A stretch of DNA of 64,000 nucleotides from Phlebiopsis flavidoalba (GCA_035772785.1 JAOCPU010000009.1:804593-868592); one strand, 5' to 3'. Shown: positions 34,745-47,626, numbered from the stretch's first letter. A program made the numbers and translations. The notes: generated by a model from the sequence alone, not told the origin.

Positions 34745-37700
34745 ATGAGTACTACAATGGAATCTACTACTACTCCTAATCGCCCGTCCTCCAATGACCG
34801 CAAGCAAAGCCCGCCCGCTTTTCTCGATCTCGCGGATTCGGTGCGTCGCATCCCTCTCGCGGTGCTGACGTGTGGTCGCTTACCGCTTTCTAGGCCGCGA
34901 GGTATGGTAATAACAACTCGGACGTCGCCGTCGTACGTACCCCGACCATTCTTCGTCGTCCCCGGAAATTCACTTTGATGTAGCGCACGCTCAAGAAGAT
35001 GGAGCACGAACGGCAGCGCGCCCTCCAGCGGAAGCTCTTTGAGGAGCAGATGCGCGCCCTGGAGCAGCAGCAGGCCCAAGAACTCCTCACCATCGAGTCG
35101 GGTGCCGCTCTTCAACATCTCGCGGCCTCTGCTCCCACCACGCCTCCACGCGTGAACGCGATGCTCAGCAGCGAGTACTCCCCGAACCTCCAGGCTGGGT
35201 TCAAACCACTCTTTTGTGGATGCCGAGTCGCTCTCCCGGGCTGTGGGCTCTGCTGCCGACAAGCGCAAGTCGGTCACCTATGCTCCCTCGGTGACCCACT
35301 CTCCCGAGACTCACGGGAACGGCATGCAAAGCTTCGCCCGCCCCGGCGCCAAGAGCATGCCCGCCAGCCGTCGCACCTCTGCGAGCGAGCACGATGAAGA
35401 CCTCGCTGGCCATCTGGACAAGCTCTCGCTGGCTGGTGAGAGATCGTCTCCCGCCCAGGCCTCGGTACCCCAGTCCATCCTGCGCTCCAACAGCGGCCGC
35501 TTCCCTGGCGAAGGTGCTGGCCTCAACTACAACGCAGGGATGATGCTCGACGAGCAGATCGACCAGGAGATGCACAGTACGTCGAGTCGCGCGCCACAGT
35601 ACGTACGTGCGATTGACAACATTCCAGATGCCATGCGTCATCTTCCGACGTCTGATGAGGACAAATACGTGAACGGTTACGCGAAGGTATGCACGCGCAT
35701 GCCCGAGGATATCAGACCTGAGCTAAAATTTACAGCAGATGTCTGCTTCGTCCGCCGCGGCGCTTGATCTGGCAGCGCTCTCGGGAACACACGAGGCTCG
35801 TGAGTCGGTTTGGCCTTACTCTCTGCTAAATTAAACTCTGACGATGTTCAAAGTATCCCGGATCGTTCGCTTTCACGCAATGATCGCCGTATCGTGACTA
35901 ACCCCACGATTGCGCTCTCGGGTGGCTTGGACCTCGGTGGCAAGGGCACGGTCTCGGGGCACAACACGCCGCTCATCCAGCAGCTGCCGCAGGGTGTGGT
36001 GCAAGGGCTATCCTCGCGCCGTGGATCGCCCGCTTGCGCCTTCCCGACGGATTGTCGATCACGACTGCGCGCTCTGTTCCGAACACCCCGCTCCCCGGCG
36101 CTGGGCCAAACGGTATCCTCAAACAAGGGCCTTGGCACGCCCCTCTCTGCAGAGAGCCAGACCGTTAATGGTCTTCTCGCCGCACAAAGGCACCAGCCCT
36201 GTTGAGCTGCACCCTTCGTTGTCCAGAATCCCGTCCACGCCAGTACGAGTCGAGCGGCGGCCTCGGCTATAGCCCGATCCAGCCCGGCATGGATGACTCG
36301 CTTCAGGTCTACGACATGAACGGTGGCAATGGACAATGGTCGTTTCAGCGACTTCGGTTACGAGGACGGCGGACGTCTTCCGCGCACACGCAAACGGCGG
36401 GCGCTGGGTCGAAACCGCTTTGTACCATCACAACGGTACCAAGTACGGTCTCGGAATTAACGGCAGGCAGAACGGTGACGGCAAGATGAACGGTCTGCAC
36501 GGTCCCAAGCACAAGCGCGGTGACCATTGATCGTGAGTGTACGTGACGTGTCCGTGTTATTCGTCAATGACCGAGCTAACCTCTCCACAGTTAACCGTTT
36601 CGCTGGCATGCGCTTGGAGGACCTGCAGGGCGAGATTCCGTCACTTTGCAAGGACCAGCATGGCTGCGGTATCTCCAGAAGAAGCTCGAGGAAGGCGTGC
36701 CTGAGCATCGTGACATGATCTTCAGGGAGACCTTTGGTCACTTCCCCGAGCTTATGACCGGTAAGCGGCAGCACGGTTCCATCCTTGTGGTCCATTGCTA
36801 ATAGAGTTTTTAGACCCCTTCGGCAACTACTTGTGCCAGAAGCTCCTCGAGTTCTGCACCGACGAGCAGCGCACATCATATGCGAGTCTGTCGCTCAAGA
36901 TCTGGTCAAACATCTCTCTCAACATGCACGGTACCCGTGCCGTTCAGAAGATGATCGACTTCCTGTCGACTCGCCGACAGATATTCACTCGATCATTCTC
37001 GCGGCTCAGTCTCCACGTCGTCGTGCTCATCAAGGACCTCAATGGCAATCACGTCATCCAGAAGTGCTCAACAAAGCTCGCTCCACCCGAAGACAACCAG
37101 CTTTCATCTACAAACGCTGTTGCTGCATCCACTCTGCGTGGAGGTCGCCACTCACCGTCACAGTTGCTGCGTGCTTCAGCGCTGTGTCGACCACGCTTCT
37201 GAGCCACAGCGCGTTCAGCAGCTCGTCAACGAGATCACGTACAATGCCTTGGACGCTTGTCCAGACCGACCCATATGGCAACTATGTAAGTAGACCGATG
37301 TGGTCGCTCTGTGCTACACCCACGCTCATGCTCCTTGCTCGCAGGTTGTGCAATATATCCTTGATCTCAACGACAACAGTTCAGTGCGCAGTCATCAGGC
37401 AGTCTCACGGCAATGTGTGCGCTCTCTCGGTCCAGAAGTTCAGCTTCCAATGTCATCGAGAAGTGTGTCCGTGTCAGCGCAACACAGCACCCGCAAGATG
37501 CCTCCATGTCGGCGACGCTGCCTCAACCGTACTCGCTCTCGCAGAAGTTGCGTGCCGCGACTCGTATTGGCAAACTACTGTGCCTTTGACAGGCTACGTA
37601 TCCATGCGCTGGTGGGGAATGGACTTCATTAGTACTCATTGCCCTCTTGCGTAGACCCGCTTTGGATTACGCCGAGACCCAACCAGGTGTGCCCTCCGAC

Positions 37701-38235
37701 GATCGCTTCGAAGGCATCAGAACTGTCCTTCCCTTAATTCGCCTAACACGCCCTACGGACCAAAAGCCCAGCCTTCCAGAACAAGCTCCGGCATGCGAGC
37801 AAGCCCCCGACGGCCCCGGCTACGGCTCATTTGGCTAGCTATACCGCGCGCCCAGCACACAGTTCCTATCGCCTAACCTCGGCTCTCCGCCAAACCCCCG
37901 CGCCCTCGGCCCCTATCGGAGAGTGCGCTCAACAGGGGCGGGCCACCTACAATCGATGGCTACGGGCAATCCTTATGCGCCTCCAGGAGCCGGCCAATTC
38001 CCATGCAACCGCCCAAGGCCTCCCTGGTCTCGGGCAACCATATGCCAGGATGCCCACATCGATAGCTAAGGGCATCCAAAAACGGCTCGAAGCACCATAG
38101 CCCCGGGATGACGCCCCCCGCACACACACACGATCGGGTTTTTCTCGGCATGGACGCCACCTACGGCGAACCGTTCCCGGCCCATGGCCGCTCAACGACC
38201 CCTACCAGCGCCCCGGCCATACGGTCTACCTGAAA
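34745..38235 (+). CDS. Pumilio-family RNA-binding protein, frame broken
   Basis: Binds 3' UTR motifs and represses or localises mRNAs. The start ATG 34745 (MSTTMESTTTPNRPSSNDRK) opens a long disordered N-terminal half with a glutamine/glutamate-rich helix (MEHERQRALQRKLFEEQMRA), then serine-rich sequence. The Pumilio homology domain begins near 36595 with NRFAGMRLEDLQGEIPSLCK and DQHGC. It continues through FGHFPELMTDPFGNYLCQKL, NMHGTRAVQKMIDFLSTR, IKDLNGNHVIQKC and RPIWQL/PYGNYVVQYILDLN-type repeats, to ALDYAETQP and GIRTVLPLIRLT near 37.75 kb. Its repeats are spread over three frames because of introns and indels. A Pro/Gly/Ala-rich tail follows; the stop near 38235 is approximate. Pumilio-domain identity is certain, but the exact paralogue (Puf3-like or other) is not assignable. 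Confidence 0.92.
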
Positions 38236-39089
38236 GTTAGTAAATACACCGTCCACAGGAACAATAATCTCCCCTTACAAGAAATTTCGTACTCTAATAC
38301 TCCCCACACTAAAACCATTCCGTCTCGCCGCGATGAACGGATACCTATGGTCTTCGGGCTATGGACTCGCCTTATGCTGGCCACTGCGAATTCGGGACTC
38401 GGGCATTCCTCTGTATTACTACCATCATCACGCATTGTATTATGCACATCCGCAATTGCTTTTCTCTGCTTTGAAGTCCCGGTATACTCTCTTATAACAA
38501 CACCCATGCTTCTTGCTTGGCCAACCCTCCGTGTACAGCGTACCCTTTTTTCGCACCGCCATTTCTATACACCATACTTTGTGTTATAGTACATCATCAT
38601 TGCAATATTGGTCTCACTGTAGTTATCTGCAATCTATGCATGGACGGTACTTGAGAAGATGTGTGAGAACTCAGAAGCACGAGGACTCAAAATGTCGGCA
38701 AGATCACCCAGCTGTTTTCTTAGCACTTAGCTCATTGTAAACACGCATACCCTTCCCCCATCATTAGAGGTTACGACTCGGTGGGCTCACAGGCCATGAA
38801 GTCATCATCAACGAGCCAGCCTAATTTAGCGACTCACGCCTTCGTGGCGTCCAGTCACAAGAGTTCTTACCGACACGCTATGCCACATACGACTAGGGGT
38901 TGACTCGATCAGAAAATCAGCTTATCGAAGATTACTTTCTTAGATTCAATTAGTGTCCCATTAGACGCCCAATTAAGGCCTGTTCTTCTGATTCCCAGCT
39001 CAGACTGCTCATTCCCTCCCGATCCGCGGACCTACGTTATCCCTCACTGGACCTCATTCTAGCCAGGCCCCAATCAGCGTGTATACACC
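38236..39089. other. Intergenic between Pumilio gene and BRF1
   Basis: About 850 nt with no family resemblance in any frame (38347-38740 is open but T-rich and not protein-like). It should hold the 3' UTR of the Pumilio gene and the promoter of BRF1. Confidence 0.5.
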
Positions 39090-41475
39090 ATGGTGAGTAT
39101 GCTGGGATATATGGGTGCTCAAAGCTCACGCCCCCTTGACAGACAGTATGCGCCGAGTGCGGCGGTGACGTGATTGAATACGACGCTGCTGCAGCGTAAT
39201 GGCTTTTGTGTCGGCTGCGGCACTGTCGTCGAGGAGAATACTATCGTCAATGAGGTGCGTTAATCCTCGACGTGTCCAGAAACAACGACAACTTGTTAAT
39301 ATGCCTACAGTTGACGTTCGGAGAGACGATTAGTGCGGGCGCAGCTATGGTGCAAGGGAGCTTCGTCGCACAGGGTGCCAGTAAGTCGTAGTTGTATACG
39401 GTTTGTAGACTGGTGTACTCATTACAACTCAATACTCATAGCCCATGCACGGATGGGTGGTCCCTTCGGGAACAGAGGAAATAGTGAGAGTAGAGAACAG
39501 ACTATAGCAAACGGTATGTCACCCCAGGACCCCACACCCGTGTAAGGCCCCATGCTTCTGGAGCACTGAATCCGAAAAATCTAGCTACACGCAAGGTACA
39601 ACAAATCTGCACGCATTTCCGGCTCTCAGACGTCGTGTCTCTCGCCGCGACCCGCTTATACACCCTTGCGCTCGAGCACAAGTTTACGCGCGGACGGAAA
39701 AAGCATGCACGTCGTCGCCGTATGCGTATACGTCGCGTGTCGGCAGAAGGAGACTCGCAACTACAATGCTCATTGATTTCTCTGACCTGTTACAAGTGCG
39801 TTGTACGGACTCTTCGTCTCGGAGGCACAGCTGAATTCCACTAGGTGAACGTGTTCGAACTCGGACACACATATCTGAACCTCGTACGCACCCTGAACCT
39901 TCGCCTTCCTCCTATCGACCCCTCGCACCACATCTCCCCGCTTTGCCTCGCTTCTCGAGTTCGGTACAGCAACACCGCAAGTCGCATTGGATGCGACACG
40001 ACACTGGTCGCGAGAATGGACCGTGACTGGCTCGCCCGCGGCCGTCGACCATCCGGGATTTGCGGGGGCTGCGCTGCTCATTGCCGCGCGTATGAACAAC
40101 TTCCGGAGGAGTATCCAGGAGATCGTGCAGGTTGTCAAGATCGCGGACTGCACGGTCCGCAAACGCATCGAAGAGTTCCGCCAGACGGGTTCGGCGACGT
40201 TGAGTGTGGGCGATTTCAGAAATGTTTGGCTCGAAGAAAAAAAAAAAAAGAAGCGATGCCACCCGCATTTGTGAAAGGTCGCGAGAAAGAAGAGAAGGAG
40301 CGTGCGCGAGAGAGAGGGCGTAGCTGTCGACGAGGAGGGGAACAGAGAGCGAAGGCTCTCTAGAAAAAAAGGCAAGGGCAAGGGCAAGGGTAAGAAGAGA
40401 AAGAGGAGGATATGAAGATGATGACAACGAAGAACCTCAATTGTCGCAGGCCACCACTGTGGTGGGTACGCAACAGCCTATTCCCATCGATCCCACACTA
40501 TTCGATGCTAGCATTATAGAAGGAATGTCGGCATCGCACATACTCTCTCAGCCACAGCCCTTGTTTCTTCCAGACGATCCTCCGGATGAATCGCCGACCA
40601 TCCTTTCGATGCCTCTCCCCATTGCTTCGACCTCGACGCTCCACACAACCCCCCTCGCAACTTGAGCTACTTGCTTCGCCCTCGTCTACCCTCGTCCCTG
40701 CGACAGATCCTTCGGCAGTCACCACTAAAACTCTAGTAGCTGATCCCGCAAATGATGAAGACGAGACGTTTGACCAGGCTATCACGGAGGAAGTCAGCTC
40801 ATTTCTCGATACCGCGCAAAGCACCTCACAGCTGCCTCTCGACGATGTCCCGAAAGATATCCCTCCAGATGAAGCACTCGAAGGGCTGGATGAAGAAGAG
40901 CTAGACGCATTTATTCTCACCGAGGAAGAGGTTCGTATGAAAGAACGGGTGTGGGTTGAGATGAACAGAGAATACTTGGAGAACTTAGCGGCCAAGGCGG
41001 AACTGGAGCAGGCGGGAGAACAGGAGGACAAGAAGAAGCGGAAGGTAGGCATCTTTATCTTTTGTAAGACTCTAATCTAAGTGTCACCCTGTCAGAAACG
41101 AAAAAAAGTTCAACCAAGCCTCGCGATGCCTCGACGCCGAGTGGCGCAACAGCCGCAGAGTCTGTCCGCGCGTTGCTGAAAAACCCACGTTACTCAAAGC
41201 GCATCAACTACGACGCTCTCAAGAACCTGTTCGAGCATACAGCTGATTCACCAGTGACGAATTCGTTCGATCCCGATGCACTCGGCGACCAGAAGGAAGA
41301 CATGGACGCAGACTTATGGACGATGGATATCGACAAGTATGATGCAGAAGAAGGGGTGGTTGTTGAAGAAGGGGGTGGCCAAGTAGGGGCTAGGGGAAAG
41401 GGTATAGTGGAGGCGGAAGATGTAGAATACGGAGAGGAGTATGGGGAGTGGGACGGATATGAGCAAGAGGTTTAA
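39090..41475 (+). CDS. BRF1: TFIIIB subunit Brf1 (RNA polymerase III initiation factor), frame broken
   Basis: Recruits Pol III to tRNA and 5S genes. ATG 39090-39092 is followed at once by an intron. Exon 2 encodes TVCAECGGDVIEYD, then after an inserted base near 39195 NGFCVGCGTVVEENTIVNE; together these give the four cysteines of the TFIIB-type zinc ribbon. Next come LTFGETISAGAAMVQGSFVA, the first cyclin fold (LSDVVSLAATRLYTLALEHK, DLLQVNVFELGHTYLNL) and the second (GAALLIAARMNNFRRSIQEI, KIADCTVRKRIEEFRQTG). A lysine-rich linker contains four GK repeats from a GGCAAG microsatellite. The acidic C-terminal part holds the Brf1 homology block (ESVRALLKNPRYSKRINYDA, LKNLFEH) and ends WDGYEQEV with TAA at 41473-41475. 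From about 40.6 kb the frame is long and clean. Identity is certain. Confidence 0.95.
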
Positions 41476-41904
41476 CTGGGATCTATGTATACTTTTACTA
41501 GCTGTCCAAGCTTGTTGTGTATCCGATGGCATAATGTTATGAATCCTTTATCGAAGCTTCTAAGCAAAACTATCGCTTTGTTGGATGCATATACTAGTCG
41601 ACACAAAAGAAGCAAAACACATTCTGCTATAGAGCTGCGCGTTATCCACCAATGATTTGTCAATAATCTTTCTACGAACCTTTTCCTAGATATTACGAGA
41701 AGACACGCAGTGACGAGGGACTACACACAACGGTCGCTACCTATCGAGCAAAGGCATGAACCAACTGCTCTCATGGCCACCGCGCTGGAAGTTTCGGGGT
41801 TAAGATCACGGTTGGGGCGGCGCGTGTAGGTACATGTTTGGTCTCAACGCCTCCTGATCTTGACAACTTATATCGAATCTAACATACTTGCATACAACAG
41901 AGCT

Positions 41905-42338
41905 ATGGCGAATAGCTTAGAGCATGGAAATCCTCATGGATCTTGGGGTGAACGTCCAAACGTTTGTCTCATTGTGTACTTGTGCTAATCATCTTGACAC
42001 AGTCCGAGTCTGAGTATGAGAGTCCAGTGGAAGCTGTGCCAAATGACGACGTTGAGCCCGACTCATCCGTCAAGTCGCCAGATAGACCTGTCCCCATCAG
42101 TGTCTTCACGGAGCATCCTTTTCATCTATTTGAAAGGATGCAAAGGCAGAGAGGGTGGCTGCCACAGCCGCAGCTGTCTGAAGGCTTCCTACCTCGCTTG
42201 GCTGACTGGGCAGATTGTCCTCATATTGCGGTCAATGCATCCGAAGATACCCAAAACGTGAGCAATCGGAAGCCTGCTAATCTGCTGGATCTTTGGCGCA
42301 CTGACGATTTGTACCGCAGTAGAACGAACCGTACTTAG
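41905..42338 (+). CDS. Small orphan protein, two exons, 130 aa
   Basis: ATG 41905 encodes MANSLEHGNPHGSWGERPN. A 41-nt intron (41962-42002, GT...ACAG) follows, and exon 2 (42003-42338) encodes SESEYESPVEAVPNDDVEPD, then PISVFTEHPFHLFERMQRQR and LPRLADWADCPHIAV, ending SRTNRT with TAG. The spliced length is 393 nt with no frame break. It has no signal peptide or membrane segment. The first half is acidic and disordered; the second half has aromatic/hydrophobic residues that could form a small helix bundle. I recognise no family. It lies just downstream of BRF1 and is convergent with the kinase gene. An alternative is that it is spurious open DNA, but the in-phase intron argues against that. 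Confidence 0.6.
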
Positions 42339-42658
42339 CATCCACGGTCACTATCACATCCCAAAGCTCGCTGAATTCCGTTGGATTACTATTGCCATGC
42401 GGTTGCTTCCTCGCAATCGAGGAGCAGGAAATGTGTTCTTAGAGGGCGAGGCAATATGTGTGTGCACGTATGTGTGGGCCAGCAAACTGTAGATAACGGA
42501 TGACAGCGGTCTGAGGGCAATGGATTGTACATGTGAGGCATAGCAAAATAACGAGTATTACATGCGAGCATGGTGGACGGTACAGTCAAAGAGTATGCAA
42601 GATCAGTACACTAGCCGAGAAATCAAGAAGTAGCGACGAAAGTAAGATGAGTTATAAA

Positions 42659-44991
42659 TTAACGAGACTTGACGTGCCGCCGGAAAAAGTCTGCTATTGC
42701 ATGGTAACCATGACCATGATACTGTTGAGGTTCAATGTTGAATGAGCCAGGCATCCTGAGCTCTTCATCCTCATCCTCATCTCCTTGGGAATCGCGACCG
42801 CTCGTGCCAATACTCTGCGAAACCTTCTCTTTGTTGACCTGGTTGAAGTTCGTCGGGGACCTTCTGCTCCAAAGGCTTGTGAGCATCATGTTCCCGCTTC
42901 AACTCGTGCGCGCCCGATGGTTGGCTCGATGAGGTTGGCTCGCCCGCAACACCGTTACCGTTATGGTTTGGGCGATCCTCGTCCGGTGCCGTCACCTTCA
43001 CGAAGTCGTTTTCCCCCGGGCCGTCGTCTACTGGTCGATGCGTTTGTATCTGCAGCGATTGATTCCGTGTTTGCAGACCCGTCATCGTTGTCGCTATCGT
43101 CGCGCTGTCCAGAACGGTACGGTTACTCGCCTTCCAACCACCGCTGCTCTTGCTACTTGCGCTGGTTCTAGAGTTTGTTGGAGCCAAAGCGATGAAAGCG
43201 CCCGCGCCCGGCGATCGCAGCTTTCCAACGGCGCGCGAGGATTGAAGTTATCGCGGAGGCCGGACAAGTCGTGCTCTGTCGAAGCCTCGTAGGTCGTCAG
43301 CCACTATGATGAACCGTTAATACTTATAATGCTCTCGTTATATGGGACGCACGGGGTGAACTAGCGCGTCCTCGGCTGTCAGGCGCGTGACTGGGTCTGC
43401 AGTGACCAGAGCCAAGATGAAATTCTTCGCTTTGTCAGGACGTCAATGCGCGAACAAAGGGTCGAAGTTGTAATCAATGATGTAACTCACCCTCTTGGGA
43501 AATATTCTTCCAATATCTCTCGTGGAATTCCACTTTGGCTTCCGTAGTCTCGCGAATCAACTCCTTAACATCATCAGACCGGAAAGGAGAGTACCCGCAC
43601 AAGAGTACGTAGGTTATGATACTACAAAGTCTCGTAAACGACAGCAGAGCGGATAGCCACAGGGGGTACGCACCCTGTAGACCACATATCAACAGCTTTG
43701 CCCATGTCCGGAATTGTTGAGAACCTCGGGAGCGACGTATCCAAAGCTTCCTGCGAGAGAGAATGAAGTTGTTCGTCGGGTGTGAATGGAGGTGCTTTGC
43801 GCTTTGAGATGAGTGAGCAAGGAAGTAACAAGCGAGCGATCAAACTGGCTCACATGCCGAAGTCGGCGATGACGATATCGGAGTCGGCATCCCTCGGTGC
43901 GATACAGAATGTTCTCAGGTCTAGAACGTTTTGAGCCTCTTCGTATGGGGGAGTTAATTTTGGACGTACTTGAGATCACGGTGTACAATGTCATGTTGAT
44001 GCAGATAGTGACGACGCCAGACAGGATGGATCGAACTACAGACACCGCGTCCGACTCAGTGAATCTGCCTCTTTGCGTGATGCGCTCGAAAAAGCTCCCC
44101 TCCCATGGCGAGTTCGAAGGATAGGAAATATTTTGAACGCGACTCGAACCACTCGAAAAACTTGACCTAAGAGCGAAGTATGTGAGAGGGTAATGGTGAT
44201 ACTTGTATAGGATGGTTCGTACGATGTTCTTGTGGTCTAGCCCCTTGAGTACCGTCCATTTCGCCCCATACGCTGTCCTCGTTGCCTTTGACTTTTCTTC
44301 TTCGGAATGACCTTGAGAGCAACGTCAACAGTCACTCCACTATCGGTCTGGCTATTGTGGGAGGATGACCTCTTCAACGAGAGAAAGGATGATGTAGTGC
44401 TCCCGGTATTGCTGGGTTCCGAGACATATTTCCAGGTCGTTGGGTGGACCCATTTTCCGTTGACGGGTAGAGTTGGGGAGCCGGACGCGGCTGCAGCCCC
44501 TCGCTGAGCAACTGATACCTGACCGGCAGGGACGTGCCATGTTGCGCGCTGACAGCAATTGGTGAGGCCAAACACAGATGCATCACACATGACTTGCATA
44601 CCATGACCTTGCCAAAGCTACCGGTACCCAGAACGCTATGAATCTCATAATTTTTCTTTTTCTGAAAGGAAGGAGGCTGGGGGAGAATTGAGTCCTTGAG
44701 AGATAGGTGACTTTCATCCTAAAGCGCGATAGTTTAAGTTCAACGCAAGAGATCCTGGACTGGGAGGGGTATCAGCAGAACGCGAAGGGAGAGCGTATGG
44801 TATGTGATAGACGTGGCAAGTCGTCGCAAGGCGTAGCGTAGGGAAGAGAAAATGAGAGGAAATGAGGTAGAGAGTGGGAGTCCACTTGAGCATGCGCACC
44901 GTTCTCCACGGCACTGCTCACCATCAAGGCACTTTCTCTCTCCCGATGCGGCTGCCCACGTGGCGGGATCGACGGGTTCCAAACTCGGCAT
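42659..44991 (-). CDS. Calcium/calmodulin-dependent protein kinase-like Ser/Thr kinase, frame broken
   Basis: The start at 44991 gives [18 protein letters not shown]. After an intron, [16 protein letters not shown] forms the glycine-rich loop. An insert of roughly 70 residues, rich in Ser, Gly and Ala ([14 protein letters not shown] ... [15 protein letters not shown]), precedes [12 protein letters not shown] with the catalytic lysine. Then come VVRSILSG, the catalytic-loop DLK continuing into PENILYRTE, a degenerate DFG segment read across frames, [18 protein letters not shown] (activation segment APE), VDMWSTG and [20 protein letters not shown] (subdomain IX-X of CaM kinases). The tail is disordered and acidic ([18 protein letters not shown]), ending FFRRHVKSR with the stop at 42659. 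YSPF and the C-terminal layout favour the CaMK group. The calmodulin-binding helix is not clearly visible. Confidence 0.88.
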
Positions 44992-46038
44992 GAACTCTCT
45001 GTCTCTGCCAGATCCTGCTTACTTGTGGGCAACTGTGCGCATTCCACCAACAGCCCGAAACGTTGTGAGCTCAGACTCAACATATACACGCCCCGTCCAG
45101 CCGAAAAGGGTAGCCCCTATATCTCGCGTAGGTCCGCTGTGGGTCCGCGCAAGCTCATGAAGCACCTTGAGGCTTGGGGGTCTAGGTTGGCAGTCATCTG
45201 GATCGGCAATACTCATTCCACTGCAGGTCATCTTGAGAACAATGCGCGATGTCGAAGAACGCCTTTATACCTGTGACGCTCTAACTTGTAAGAATCATGT
45301 CATGCTTGCCTCGGAAGGCAGACCGAGTGGCAATTTCAACCGCGACGCCGGCTTCACCTCAGATTAAAGCTATCGATAGGCACGCCTAGCGAGCGACCCA
45401 TTTGAGCTGTGCAGGTCATGAGCCAGCCGCTCCTTTCAAAGTTACCGGGCTATACGCGTTTTCGCGCTCGTCACGATACGCGGCAGGTATGTATCAGTCC
45501 TCATGTTTCCACAACTCGAAGGCTAGCATCTGGTCTATTGTCCGAGTTGACCCCGACTACACGAGGCTCGATTACCGTTGGATTCGCGTGAGCAAAAACG
45601 ATGAGAGTGCGCTCATTGTCTGCTCCCGCTCGAACCGATTATCTGACAATGGCAGACTGCTTCATAGCTGGAACCCTCCATGTCAGCTTATGTTTCTTCG
45701 GCATCTTGACTATCCCGGTGTTCAAGCTTCATCACATCTCGACCCAATGGTACATCACTTCAGCTCTCGTCCACCCAGCGTCTCACCGATTCGCGGAGTG
45801 GCGGGTGACATGCGCGTAGCGTCTTGAGCGCCTCCGCTGCCCATCGGTGTCTAAGATTCTAACGACTCAGCGCAAGAAGACTTTGCGTTCCACTCTGCTA
45901 CGCTCCGTTTTCATCACACTTCAAAAATCTATAAAGCCTGCGATGTCGAAGGTGCCTCCAGCCCCAACTATCCCTCCGCCCGCTACGCATATTGTTCGGA
46001 CAAATGAGTGAAGACCTGCCACTGACTCGTAAGTGCCG
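44992..46038. other. Divergent promoter region, kinase / HMG-box 2
   Basis: About 1 kb between two divergently transcribed genes. Frames such as plus 45402-45827 show no family resemblance. I see no repeat or RNA gene. It is presumably the shared regulatory region. Confidence 0.5.
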
Positions 46039-47493
46039 ATGTCTGCCGCCACTCGAGTTTCGCACCTTTACACTCGTAATTCAGATGCCTTAGGCCCCGC
46101 ACAAGCCACCGTAACATCTACCAGGACCGGCGTCGCGTGGGCTGCGAGCCGTCCAGACGGGCATGCACCATCACTCTACACTACACCGTCTACGTCTCCT
46201 CACGATCGAGACCGAGAACGCGATCTGAAACAAGACACGTCAGCGATGCCAGTGTCAAGTTCTGCGCGTAGATGCCGCTCGCCCTCCCACATTCCCCGTC
46301 CGCGAAATGCATTCATGATCTACCGCTCAGAGTTCTACAAACTCAAGCCCATCGAGTCTACCGTCGAACACGACCATCGTCTTATCAGTCGTATTATTGG
46401 GCACTGCTGGAAACAGTTATCCGATGACGAGAGACAGGCGTACAAGACAAGAGCGAAGGAGGAGGCCGACTTGCACAAACTCAAGTACCCCAACTATCGA
46501 TTCAAGCCGGTTCACCGTACAACACCTCCTCAAAGACGGAAGGTCAAACGCAATGGACTGAAGGACAAGGTTCGATGTCAGGAGATAGCGTTTCTCATCC
46601 GTGCTGGTTTACCGTGGCAGCGATCTGGGCGGGGAGACCAAACATCTCGATGTAGGACTCTTCACAAGATTCGATAAGAAAGCGAACCGCACCAGCAACC
46701 ACACTCTAACCAGTATAGGCTCGCGTCGTAAAGAGCCAGCATTTCGCAGCCCTTTGCTGGCTCCTATCGACACAGACGGGATGGCAGGCTCGGATAGGGG
46801 AGGTGCAATTCTTGGGACTAATGTCGGCGTACGTACACTCCGTACTCGAGCCTTATTGACTTTCTGAGGCCATACCGTATAGTCAACCTCGCCTCTGTCT
46901 TACGCTTTGCCGATACAATCACCACCACCGCGAACGAGCCCTCAGAGTGCGTACGAGCCTGTCGATGGCAATGGACTGCGCGCACTTGACTGGTGCAGCG
47001 GAGGCTCATCTTCTCCGATAACCCCACCGGCGGATCAACAGCTTGTGCATACAGCCGCTGCGTCCTTACATCAGAGCCACGAAGAGCCATTCGTGTCGCT
47101 TGATTATCATCATCTCCCTCAATATCTCGCGAATACCAGTCCCTCGTTAGCGTTGCCCGGTTTGTTCCCAGAGTACCCCGTAGTCGACCTCTTGGACAGG
47201 CTGCCGCTGAGCTATTTCCCAGAGCCCATCTACTCGTACGACCACCCCAGTCACATGAGTCTCGCTGCTTCATATACAAGCCGTAGGGTGCTTTCCAGGA
47301 GCGGCGATTGGGGTCCGGAAGTCCCTTTGTCACGCCGACCCACCACCGCCTCAGAGGCCGCTTCACAAAGGATCTCTATGGCAGCCCAGCTGCACGGGCA
47401 CTTTCCACCCCTCCCCCGCACTGTGGAGCCCAACTTGTTGACCAAGTTTCCTTCAGTAATCTCATCGACTATATACACCGTACTCAGTTGTAG
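46039..47493 (+). CDS. HMG-box transcription factor 2
   Basis: The ATG at 46039 (MSAATRVSHLYTRNSDALG) leads to an N-terminal disordered region and then a complete, unbroken HMG box at about residues 90-160: IPRPRNAFMIYRSEFYKLKP, EHDHRLISRIIGHCWKQLSD, DERQAYKTRAKEEADLHKL and KYPNYRFKP. A basic stretch (TPPQRRKVKRNGLKDK), a likely nuclear localisation signal, follows. The downstream half (46.9-47.4 kb) is Pro/Ser/Tyr-rich and appears to end FSNLIDYIHRTQL with the stop at 47491-47493. Box layout and the shared R-P-x-NAFM-x-YRSE start make it a paralogue of the 1.1-2.3 kb gene. An intron lies between about 46.65 and 46.88 kb. Target genes are unknown. Confidence 0.88.
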
Positions 47494-47626
47494 GGCAGAG
47501 CATTAATCGAAGCACGACTCCACACAACCAAGTTTGAGAAGTGAATGATTCCTGTATAATGGTATATGTACCTCGTCTACGGCCCAACCGAGTATCACCC
47601 AGAACCCTTTCAGACGCGGACAAGGC

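Noticed and set aside
40239..40249. Poly-A run as a retrogene tail
   Set aside because: It lies inside BRF1 coding sequence between conserved cyclin and linker regions; it is a homopolymer, likely with an indel.
1094..47493. HMG-box genes as a mating-type locus
   Set aside because: Basidiomycete MAT loci carry homeodomain pairs or pheromone receptor genes. I saw neither here, and HMG factors occur widely elsewhere.
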